Notes under the pieces: model-generated
The model's input: the letters and a program-made list of their open reading frames with translations, nothing else
What the model was told of the DNA's origin: nothing
The model's database searches: none
Part shown: one piece after another, positions 25,164 through 33,567 of the stretch
How positions within the stretch are numbered: the first letter of the stretch is position 1
Layout of the letters: every line of letters begins with the position of its first letter
Position numbers and translations under genes: made by a program
Origin: Paracoccaceae bacterium
GTDB taxonomy: Bacteria > Pseudomonadota > Alphaproteobacteria > Rhodobacterales > Rhodobacteraceae
Direction of reading: 5' to 3'
NCBI GenBank assembly: GCA_028097405.1
Contig: JAOHEK010000001.1
Location: 88,056-152,055, forward strand
Length of the DNA: 64,000 nt

Positions 25164-26438
25164 TTAATATGCCCTTATTTTTGTGCTAAGCGTGCCCGAC
25201 AGGATGCGCCCAACGTGGAAAGAACACAGCTGGTCTTCTGGGTATTGCGCCAAAAGGGCTGTAAAGGAACTCCGCGCGCTAGCGTCGCCTTTTTCAAGTG
25301 CAGCGTAGGCCTGACCATAGGCTTCCAGCGTGTCATCAGAGATTTTTTCCGGCACACAAGGCTCGTACACGGTCACTGGATCCGCACTGCCTTTCAGTTC
25401 TAATGCGCCAACGGGACGCCCGCGGAAGCCCTTTGTGGCATCAACGGTTTTCTGGCTGATGCAGATTGTGGTGCCCAATATTTTGTTGGCGTCCTCAAGT
25501 CTTGCAGCAATGTTGACAGTCAAACCATAGGCCGTGAAATCAAAAAAGCGACTGCCGCCGAAATTACCAATGATGGCATCACCACTGTGAACACCGATCC
25601 GCGTAGCCCCGAAAGCCAAACCCTTAGCCTGCTGCGTCTGGCTGAATTCATGGGCAAAAGCGTCAATTTCAAGCGCACATTCAACGGCCTTTGCGGCGTG
25701 GTCGTCGAAAAACTCGGGCGTTCCGAACGCCACGTGAACCGCGTCGCCCACGATCTTCATGACGGTGCCATTGTGGCGAAAGACGATCTCAATCACCTCG
25801 TCAAGATAGGCCACCAAGGTCGCAACCGTGTCTTCGGGTTTGGTCGCCTCGACGAATGGTAGGAAATTTGTGAGGTCGGTGAACAGAAACGTGGCTTCGG
25901 ACCAATTCGTTGTCGCGGTTAAATCGCGATCTTTGCTGGTGATCGCTTTGATGACCGAAGGCGAAAAATACCGACTGAGGTGCGCTTGACTGCGCAGCGC
26001 ATCTTCACGCTCAATCTGCAGTTTACGAATGGCGGCTTGGTGGCGGCTGACCTTGTCAACGGTGGCTTTTAAATCGGCAAGATCAATCGGCTTGGTGATG
26101 AAATCAAAGGCGCCCCGGTTCATTGCCGTTCGAATATTTTTTAAATCGCTATAGGCTGACACGACCACGGCCAAAGGTGGATCCTTGAGATCAAACATGC
26201 GTTCCAACAGAGTTAAACCGTCCATACGCGGCATGTTTATATCGGTCAAAACAATGGAAATATCGCTGCAATGCGCAAGCACGTCGAGCGCATCAACCCC
26301 GTCCAAAGCAAAGGCGAATGTATGTGTGCCGTCTCGGATTTCTTTGCGAAAGGTCTGTCTTACAAGGTGTTCAACATCCGGTTCATCATCCACGACCAGA
26401 ATTTTTATCAAAGCATTGTCGTCCAAAACGTCCATCAT
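25164..26438 (-). CDS. Response regulator with class IIIb adenylate cyclase output domain
   Basis: This 424-residue cytoplasmic protein joins a receiver domain (residues about 11-130) to a class III nucleotide cyclase domain (about 180-370) through a predicted helical linker. Receiver residues are Asp17/Asp18, phospho-acceptor Asp66 in LTDINMP and Lys116 in TKP. In the cyclase, metal-binding Asp188 (FLFTDLT) and Asp232 (KIVGDAV) are present, purine-selecting Lys228 and Thr302 indicate ATP use and the IIIb subgroup, and transition-state Asn309 and Arg313 are intact. It should make cAMP on phosphorylation. It follows the sensor kinase gene by 146 nt on the same strand, and a Crp-type regulator is encoded nearby. 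Confidence 0.9.
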   Translation of the reverse strand: MMDVLDDNALIKILVVDDEPDVEHLVRQTFRKEIRDGTHTFAFALDGVDALDVLAHCSDISIVLTDINMPRMDGLTLLERMFDLKDPPLAVVVSAYSDLKNIRTAMNRGAFDFITKPIDLADLKATVDKVSRHQAAIRKLQIEREDALRSQAHLSRYFSPSVIKAITSKDRDLTATTNWSEATFLFTDLTNFLPFVEATKPEDTVATLVAYLDEVIEIVFRHNGTVMKIVGDAVHVAFGTPEFFDDHAAKAVECALEIDAFAHEFSQTQQAKGLAFGATRIGVHSGDAIIGNFGGSRFFDFTAYGLTVNIAARLEDANKILGTTICISQKTVDATKGFRGRPVGALELKGSADPVTVYEPCVPEKISDDTLEAYGQAYAALEKGDASARSSFTALLAQYPEDQLCSFHVGRILSGTLSTKIRAY

Positions 26439-26584
26439 TCAATAGCGCTTTCGTTCTTATTGCCAATCTTCGCAAGCGGAATTGGATATATGACATTCTA
26501 GTCTGTGACCTCGCCCTACAGTCAAACCTTGGCCCAGCGAAATGTAAAGGGATTTCCAGATTCTGTCAGCGATCTTAAGCTGGT

Positions 26585-28213
26585 TTAAGCGCCCATTGGA
26601 ATGCGCATCAGAAACGCCGAGTGCTCACCGAGTGAACTTTCCACGTGCATCTCGCCGCCATGCCTAATGACGACAATGTCATGGGCCATTGAAAGACCCA
26701 AACCAGTGCCTTCCCCGGGCGACTTTGTCGTAAAGAACGGGTTGAATATGCGCGATTGCAATTCCTCTGACATTCCCGGGCCATTGTCCCAGATCTCGAT
26801 CTCGATTTGTTTGTTCACGAGCCGCGTGGCGATCTTGATCACAGCCCGACTTGGATCGCCCAAAGCCTCGTGATGTTTGGAAGCAGCCTGCATTCCGTTC
26901 ATCACAACATTCATGATCGCACGCTGCAATTCCTGTGGAAAACAAATGCAATGAGGAAGGTCCGCGCCAAGGTCTTGATCCATGGTGATGTTGAACCCCA
27001 ATTGTTCAGCCCGCAGACCATGATAGACCAATGCCATCGCTTCCTTAGCTAGAGCATTGATATCGATCAGGGTTTTAGCGTCCGGCGCTTCGCGGGAATG
27101 GGCGAGCATGTTCTTGACTATGGAATCTGCACGTGCGCCGTGTTCGTTGATCTTTGATAGATTGCCCAACAACATCGTTACGACGTCGTCCACAGCCGCC
27201 GAGTCCTCGGCGGGCAAAGAGCTGCGAGCATCTTCAAGGTCTTCCATGAGTTCGTTTAGAAGATCCTGAGAAATCTGGGAGAAGTTGTTCATAAAGTTCA
27301 ATGGATTTTTGATTTCGTGGGCTATCCCAGCCGTCAGTTGACCTAGTGACGCAAGCTTTTTGGATTCGACCAATTGTTCTTGGGTCAGCTTAAGACTGTC
27401 CAACGCGCTTTCGGCTTGATCGCGTGCTTTGACCAATTGATCTTCCCGTTCGCGCAAATCCTTGGTACGATCCAAAACACGAATTTCCAATTGGTCGCGA
27501 ATATCTGCTAACTCATTTCGAAACCTAATTTGTGAACTTTGTAGCTCGTTATAGGTTGCCACCAGAACGCCAATTTCATCTTGATGATTCCAGACGAAAT
27601 CTTGGCCTTCGTCGCCTTCACGTGCCTGTCGAATACGTTCAAGAAATAACCCCAATGGTCGATTGACTGCCATCCGAAGCGCCAATACCGCACCACCTAC
27701 AGCAATCAAAGACATGATTGCTGCCATACCAAGCGCAAGGAAAAATCGCTCGCGTTGCAATTCCTCAATCCGTGATGCGGAATAGGAAATTCGAATTGAT
27801 CCGATATTTTTGCCTTCTTCACCGGTGCGCGGCGAAAATAGGATTGGGTGTTCCGTTGTCAAAAGCGTTTCAGTATCGCTGACCATCTGTCCGATAGTCC
27901 CGATTGGTTCGTCACGCTCGTCAAAAACGATGACGCCCCTGATGTCAGGATCGATAGACATCGCCGTGATCACCAGAGAAATCTGTTGGTCGTCAAGCAC
28001 CCAAACGGGACCCGCAATTGCCTGTGACTGTACGACGCCGACATTTTCCATCCGGGACTGCAACCCAATAGCGGCATCGCGTTGCGCAAACATGTTGAAA
28101 ACAATAAAAAATGCGAACGTAACCCCCAGAAGAAGGGGGACGATGAGCAACAGAAACTTTGTTTGCAGCGATGCCCGCTGCCAGACGTCCATAAGGGGTG
28201 GTTCTTTACTCAT
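26585..28213 (-). CDS. Membrane sensor histidine kinase
   Basis: This 542-residue kinase has transmembrane segments at about residues 18-40 and 157-180 enclosing a periplasmic sensor region of about 115 residues, then a HAMP-like region, a coiled coil (about 225-285), the phospho-acceptor His299 in GIAHEIKNPLNF and a C-terminal ATPase domain with DNGPGM and FFTTKSPGEGTGLGLSM. The kinase core resembles the group with paired cyclase regulators. Its ATG directly abuts the stop codon of the molybdenum hydroxylase gene, so the two are co-translated. The response regulator/cyclase downstream is its likely partner. The sensed signal is unknown. Confidence 0.92.
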   Translation of the reverse strand: MSKEPPLMDVWQRASLQTKFLLLIVPLLLGVTFAFFIVFNMFAQRDAAIGLQSRMENVGVVQSQAIAGPVWVLDDQQISLVITAMSIDPDIRGVIVFDERDEPIGTIGQMVSDTETLLTTEHPILFSPRTGEEGKNIGSIRISYSASRIEELQRERFFLALGMAAIMSLIAVGGAVLALRMAVNRPLGLFLERIRQAREGDEGQDFVWNHQDEIGVLVATYNELQSSQIRFRNELADIRDQLEIRVLDRTKDLREREDQLVKARDQAESALDSLKLTQEQLVESKKLASLGQLTAGIAHEIKNPLNFMNNFSQISQDLLNELMEDLEDARSSLPAEDSAAVDDVVTMLLGNLSKINEHGARADSIVKNMLAHSREAPDAKTLIDINALAKEAMALVYHGLRAEQLGFNITMDQDLGADLPHCICFPQELQRAIMNVVMNGMQAASKHHEALGDPSRAVIKIATRLVNKQIEIEIWDNGPGMSEELQSRIFNPFFTTKSPGEGTGLGLSMAHDIVVIRHGGEMHVESSLGEHSAFLMRIPMGA

Positions 28214-31200
28214 CTAGGTTTTGACTTCACGATCCGCCTGCTTGGGCCAGCAGGCTTTGTAGACGGTTTGAACGGTTGCAGGTGCGGGTAGATCGAACTG
28301 TTTCGAATGGCCGTTTTCAATACGCGCGGCCCGTATGGCGGATTTCAATGCAAAGAAAACACTATTCGCCAATACCATGGGGGGCTCCCCGACTTCTTTC
28401 GACGAATAAAGTGCGTTTTTATCCTTCCAAATTTTTTTGGGGACGCCTTTCCCGGGAAATATTCGAACATTCATTTCCAGTGGGATTGTGGGAACCGCCG
28501 GAGGTTTATAACGCCAAGTATTCACAGTATTCAATTGTCCTGCATTGTCACCATCCGGCTGATGAACCATCTGTTCGGTCAATAGGTATCCGATACCTTG
28601 CACGAAAGCACCTTCGATCTGTCCGACATCAATTGCGGGATTTAGACTTCGTCCCATATCGTGGACAATATCGGCGCGGATAATTTTCGTTTCACCAGTC
28701 AGCACGTCAATTTCAACTTCGGAGCAAGCCGCATTATATGTAAAGCCGACATATTCATTTACCGGTTCACTGAACCCACCTTTGGGATCAATTGCGATAC
28801 CGGTGCCTTTTGGTTGCTTGGATTTTGGTTTGAATACGATGTTGTCGGTCGAGATCGGCTTTGTGCCACCTTTGATCACCGCTTTTGCTTGGGCTTGCAA
28901 ATTCACGCGATCGTTGAAGGCCGAACCGACAATGAAATCCCAATAGGTCTTTCCACCTTTGCCGGGAACGGGTGCCTTCCAGCTTTTCTTTGGACTGTCC
29001 CAGTAGTTGATGTTGTTCGCCTTACACCAGGCCGTACCTTTGGATTTCCGCATCTTCGCACAATAGTCTTTAAGCCGCACTTTCAACATATCGCAGGCGT
29101 TCTTCACCGCAAGACCGTTGTATTGCGTTCCGGTTGATGCCCCGGTGCTGGACGGGTTGGCGATCACCGACGTGTCGGCTTGGGCAACGCGGATAATGTC
29201 CAGCGGCACCCCCAATTCATAGGCGGCAATCTGAGCCAGCTGGGTTACCATCCCCTGCCCCATGTCGGCTCCGCCTTGCTGGATAAGGATGCTGGCGTCG
29301 CTGCTGTAGATGCTGACAAGCGCCGTCGTCTGTTCAAGCATAACCAAGTTGAAGCCCGAACCGTACTTCAATGGCATCAAACATAACCCCCGTTTACGCC
29401 ATTTGTTCTTGGCATTAAAGTCGGCGACTTGTTTCTTGCGGGCGTCATAATCCGCAAGCCTTTTGGTGTAGGTCCAGACCTTATCTTGGTAGCAATGATC
29501 CAACTTCTGACCCGATGGAACCGTATCACCCTGTTCGTATAGGCTTTTCTCGCGGATAACTGCGGGATCCATGTCTAATGCAGCTGCTGCTTCTTCGATT
29601 GCGTTCTCAAGGATCAAGGTGCCTTGGATGTCGCCAAACGCGCGGTAGGCTGTGCTGGGCGCTTTGTTGGTGCGCGCGACATCGATCGTGGTTTCGTAGT
29701 TCGGTACGTTATAGGCACTGTCGACGCGCAGCTGGATGCAATCCGACACAACAAACGAACAGTCGTAATAGGCACCGCCATCGCCGATCATTGCGCCGCT
29801 GAGGCCCAAGATGCGGCCTCGGTTTTTCGGGTCTTTCGGATCATCACCGATGGCCAGCTGATAGTCGCCCGAATAAGGGTGCCGCCCGCCGATCATGGCG
29901 CTGTCGGTGTCGCGGGTCAAAGCCAGATAAACCGGCTGTCCAATTTTTCGCGCAGCGACTGCCGCCATCACTGCCGTCCATTGAGACATTTCAGTTTTGC
30001 CGCCATACGCACCGCCGACCTGTGGCACCTCAACACGCACTTGGTTGAAATCACACCCAAGCGCTTTGACGACCGCCGTGTGGACTGTTTTAGGACTTTG
30101 TGTCGAGGAATAAACGACCATTGCATCACCGTCGCGTGGTTCGGCGATGGCCGCTTGGGTTTCCATATAAAAGTGCAATTGACCGCCGCAGGTTTGACTT
30201 GCCGCGACAACTTTGCAGGCACGTTCTTTTCCGTGACTGTCTTTCAGTGTTATCGGCTTTGGCTTTTTTGATGCCGCCCATTTCATATCGCTTTTCGGGC
30301 GCCGCACTTTCCAAATGTGGTTCATATAGGAGGCCGACATGGGGCTATCGGGGAAAATCTGACCCTCGCTTACGGCTGTCTCAAGCGACAAGATCGGAGC
30401 TTTCCTGTCTTTCTTGGGATAAGCAACGCATTCGGCTTGAATGTAACCAGCGATGCGTTCGGCATCTTGTTGGGTGCGCGCAAGGACAAGCGTGATCGCT
30501 TGGCCGCCATACATGATGGCCTGACCCGGCTCAACAAAGAGCGGTTGATCGCTCCCGGCGCCAAAATCTGGTTTTTGATTGCTTCCACCGACAACGGCGG
30601 GGATGTCATCGAGTGACAAAAGATCAACGAAACTTTCCTCATTTTCGGCAAGGTACTCGACCAATCGCTTGAATGGCACGGGCTTCGACGTTCCCGGCAG
30701 ACAAAATACAAACTTACCTGCTGCGCGCGTCGTAGCGACGACGGCCCCATAACTTGCCGTGGCCGGCATTTTGGTTTCATGGGTATAACGGACTTCGCCT
30801 TGAGCTTGGTACATTGCCATCAGCTTGATGTAAGGTTCCGAAATCGGCGCCATGCTGTTGTCGTGGTGCCAGTCCTGCGTACCGCCGCTGGTCGGCCAAG
30901 CGCCCCAATGCCTTTTGGCCGCTGATTTTTCGTCTTTTGGCAAGCTTCCGGGGGCGTTCACTTCGCGCGCATTGAGGTAGGCCTTGAAAAACAACCGGGT
31001 GGCCAAATCAAGCCGGTATGCGTCATCAAATCCTTCATCCGGCAGGCTTTTCAAGTAGGGCTTTTGCCGCGCCTGCTGCGCTAGCTGTTTCGTCAGATCA
31101 CGACGAAGGGCTTCTATTCCGGATTCTATGGTCTTGTCGTTAACCGGTTTTCCGAAGATCGCGTTGGTCGCGGTTGTGCCCAAAACCGGCCCCGTCATTA

Positions 31201-32560
31201 ATCCACCAATCACAAGGCGGCAGGTGTCAAACACCAATTGCCCGCCTTTGGTTTTGAACGAAAAGTTCGAATACATGTTGGTGATGGAATGCGAATTTAC
31301 TTCGCGCAACGCCACCTTTTGCGCCCAATGGACACCGGGCTTTTTGCCATTGATGGTGTAGTCGACCAGTAAAAGATCGTCTGCCAGCTTAGGCTGCTTC
31401 AGACATTTGTTCATCAGATCGGTCAGCGTTACCGACTTAAGCGTCTTGCCTTTGGACAAATCCAAATAGGTCACGGACGCGTCGACGCCGCAAAGTGCGG
31501 TGAACAAATCAGATGGGAAGGGCGCGCCTTTGCTAAGATGGTTCAAGACCAACATCGTATTGCCGCCAAGGCTTGCGGCATTTCGCACGATGTGGCCTGC
31601 GGTGCGTTGCGCCATGAATTGCAAAACGCCGAACGCGGAAGAAGATTCGGGTTTCATCCCGGCGAACCGGTCCAAAAGTTCGGTATAGGTGACGCCTGCT
31701 CCGAGCCGCAGCTGCCCGGCTTTAAGATCGATCCGGCGCAATTCAGGCACGTCGCGCACGTCGATGAATTGGTGACTGCTTTCGATCTCGGTCTTGTAGA
31801 TGCCGAAAGAGGTGTTTCCATTGACCAAGCGGACTGGGCCGGTTTTCCGCATTTTTCGCGCCAGATCAAAGACATCATTCACCGTTCGAGCTTCGGCCCA
31901 AACCTCGCCATTCTGATCGATCTTTATCTGGCCACTTGGCGCGAATGCACCTTTGGGAACCGGGATCATCACCGTCTTCTGCACGCCCTCTTTTGGAGCA
32001 AAGGCCATGTCGACCACCGTTTCCATGGGCGCTTTGGGCGGAGTTTTTGAGAATTGCTTCATTCCTGTCAGGATCGTTCGATACCCGGTGCACCGGCAGA
32101 TGTTGCCATCGAACAGGTTTTCGACATCCCGGTCGCTGGGCTTTTTCGGCTTGTTGGCCAGGTAGCCCGTCATGCACATCACCCAACCATTCGTGCAATA
32201 GCCACATTGTGTTCCGTTGTTCTTCGCCAGTTCGTAAGCGACCTTATTCATCTTGCCATCGACACTTCCCGTGCCTTCGATCGTTGTCACGCTTAAACCG
32301 TTCAGGGCAGTCACCGGACGAAGGCAGGAATTAACCGAGCGGTGAACGACTTTGTTGTTTTCCTTGGCCGACAAAACGACCGTGCAGCCACCACAACCGC
32401 CTTGACCGCAGGGTTTTTTCGGACCGCTGAGCGCGTGGTCGGGTTGACGCAAAAAATCGATCAGCATCAATTTCGGTGAAGGGGCCGCGAGCGTGATTTT
32501 TTTACCGTTTAGATGAAAGCTGACCTGATCACTGGCTGCATTCTTGTTTTTGTTGCTCAT
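28214..32560 (-). CDS. Single-chain xanthine dehydrogenase/aldehyde oxidase-type molybdoenzyme
   Basis: This very long protein (1448 residues) fuses all three parts of a molybdenum hydroxylase. Two 2Fe-2S domains are at residues 1-165 (CGQGGCGGC from Cys51, with Cys79; then Cys119, Cys122 and CRC at 155-157). An FAD domain with RNAASLGGN occupies about 200-450. The Mo-pterin region follows, with CGGQLHFYMETQ, YRAFGDIQG and the catalytic-glutamate motif EVGEPPM near the C-terminus. Most bacterial xanthine dehydrogenases are split into two or three subunits; this fused order is that of animal enzymes, which are about 100 residues shorter. I chose the ATG at 32560, preceded by AGGAAG. The substrate (purine, aldehyde or N-heterocycle) is not determined. 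The sensor kinase starts at the next base after its stop. Confidence 0.88.
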   Translation of the reverse strand: MSNKNKNAASDQVSFHLNGKKITLAAPSPKLMLIDFLRQPDHALSGPKKPCGQGGCGGCTVVLSAKENNKVVHRSVNSCLRPVTALNGLSVTTIEGTGSVDGKMNKVAYELAKNNGTQCGYCTNGWVMCMTGYLANKPKKPSDRDVENLFDGNICRCTGYRTILTGMKQFSKTPPKAPMETVVDMAFAPKEGVQKTVMIPVPKGAFAPSGQIKIDQNGEVWAEARTVNDVFDLARKMRKTGPVRLVNGNTSFGIYKTEIESSHQFIDVRDVPELRRIDLKAGQLRLGAGVTYTELLDRFAGMKPESSSAFGVLQFMAQRTAGHIVRNAASLGGNTMLVLNHLSKGAPFPSDLFTALCGVDASVTYLDLSKGKTLKSVTLTDLMNKCLKQPKLADDLLLVDYTINGKKPGVHWAQKVALREVNSHSITNMYSNFSFKTKGGQLVFDTCRLVIGGLMTGPVLGTTATNAIFGKPVNDKTIESGIEALRRDLTKQLAQQARQKPYLKSLPDEGFDDAYRLDLATRLFFKAYLNAREVNAPGSLPKDEKSAAKRHWGAWPTSGGTQDWHHDNSMAPISEPYIKLMAMYQAQGEVRYTHETKMPATASYGAVVATTRAAGKFVFCLPGTSKPVPFKRLVEYLAENEESFVDLLSLDDIPAVVGGSNQKPDFGAGSDQPLFVEPGQAIMYGGQAITLVLARTQQDAERIAGYIQAECVAYPKKDRKAPILSLETAVSEGQIFPDSPMSASYMNHIWKVRRPKSDMKWAASKKPKPITLKDSHGKERACKVVAASQTCGGQLHFYMETQAAIAEPRDGDAMVVYSSTQSPKTVHTAVVKALGCDFNQVRVEVPQVGGAYGGKTEMSQWTAVMAAVAARKIGQPVYLALTRDTDSAMIGGRHPYSGDYQLAIGDDPKDPKNRGRILGLSGAMIGDGGAYYDCSFVVSDCIQLRVDSAYNVPNYETTIDVARTNKAPSTAYRAFGDIQGTLILENAIEEAAAALDMDPAVIREKSLYEQGDTVPSGQKLDHCYQDKVWTYTKRLADYDARKKQVADFNAKNKWRKRGLCLMPLKYGSGFNLVMLEQTTALVSIYSSDASILIQQGGADMGQGMVTQLAQIAAYELGVPLDIIRVAQADTSVIANPSSTGASTGTQYNGLAVKNACDMLKVRLKDYCAKMRKSKGTAWCKANNINYWDSPKKSWKAPVPGKGGKTYWDFIVGSAFNDRVNLQAQAKAVIKGGTKPISTDNIVFKPKSKQPKGTGIAIDPKGGFSEPVNEYVGFTYNAACSEVEIDVLTGETKIIRADIVHDMGRSLNPAIDVGQIEGAFVQGIGYLLTEQMVHQPDGDNAGQLNTVNTWRYKPPAVPTIPLEMNVRIFPGKGVPKKIWKDKNALYSSKEVGEPPMVLANSVFFALKSAIRAARIENGHSKQFDLPAPATVQTVYKACWPKQADREVKT

Positions 32561-32771
32561 CTTCCTGCCCCGATACGTTTTACGACCAATCAAGGTGACC
32601 CTAAAAGGCCACCAGCTTCGTGTCACTTACTGTAACGGGAAAAGAAATTTTTGCTCTGTGACCCAGTTCGCAGACCGATCAGCGTGGTTTCTATCCGAAT
32701 GTCATTGATCAGACCGGCAGATGGCCCCTAGTGTCGTAGGCAAAACGCTAAAACTCTGGGGTGAGAACCTG

Positions 32772-33515
32772 ATGAAACACCTTTTTCGGATTGTGACTGC
32801 GCTATTCTTGCTTGGCTCTGCGACTGCATCTTCGAGTGATCCGGTGCGCATGACCTTTGCAGGCCCCCCGCCCTTCGTGATTGCGGAAGGCACCAGCGGG
32901 ATTTCGGTTGATCTGATCCGAGCGGCATTGGCTGTCAACGGGCACGTGTTAGAGGTTGTGATTGTTCCGACAAAGCGGATGCTTTTGGAAATGCAACTGG
33001 GCAATGTCGATGGAACGTCCTCGGTTCAAGGGTTGGATTATGACGATAGTCAGATTTTTCTGGGCGACGGGATGTTCGATTATTCCGACTATTTCTACAC
33101 AAGGTCAGAGCAAGGGCTTTCAATCAATGAGCCCGAGGATCTTCGCGGTCTGAATGTCGTCACTTTTCCCACGGCCAAAAATATTTATCCAATCTGGTTG
33201 GAACCTGTCGTCAATGAAGGGGGGTACATTGAGGTTGCGGATCAAATTTCGCAGGTCAAAATGCTGTATCGCGGGCGCGCTGATGCTGTTTTGGCTGATG
33301 CCAGCATTTTTGCGTTCCTGACAAATCAATATCTTGAGGAGTCCGGAGACGCTCGTATTGAAGTTTCACAGTCGAAACTGATAGGAAGGATCACCTCGCT
33401 ACCTGCGTTCGCAAGTGAGACCATTCGCGACGACTTTAATGGAGGCCTGTCGCAACTGCGCGCCTCTGGACGCTATCAGGAGATCTTTGACGCTTATATT
33501 CGGCAGTCGCCGTAG
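32772..33515 (+). CDS. Periplasmic solute-binding protein (family 3-like)
   Basis: This 247-residue protein has a signal peptide (MKHLFRIVTALFLLGSATASS) and the two-lobed pattern of amino-acid-type periplasmic binding proteins (PF00497-like), with PPPFVIAEGTSGISVDLI at the N-terminal lobe. There is no ABC permease nearby, so it may be a stand-alone sensor or enzyme-like binding protein; the neighbouring chemoreceptor is on the other strand. I chose the ATG at 32772 because it gives a clean signal peptide; an upstream extension to 32721 does not. It is divergent from the molybdoenzyme operon with a 211-nt spacer. Confidence 0.8.
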   Translation: MKHLFRIVTALFLLGSATASSSDPVRMTFAGPPPFVIAEGTSGISVDLIRAALAVNGHVLEVVIVPTKRMLLEMQLGNVDGTSSVQGLDYDDSQIFLGDGMFDYSDYFYTRSEQGLSINEPEDLRGLNVVTFPTAKNIYPIWLEPVVNEGGYIEVADQISQVKMLYRGRADAVLADASIFAFLTNQYLEESGDARIEVSQSKLIGRITSLPAFASETIRDDFNGGLSQLRASGRYQEIFDAYIRQSP

Positions 33516-33567
33516 AAGCTGATCACGGCATCAGACATCACGACGCGTCGAATGCACGCGGGTCAGG

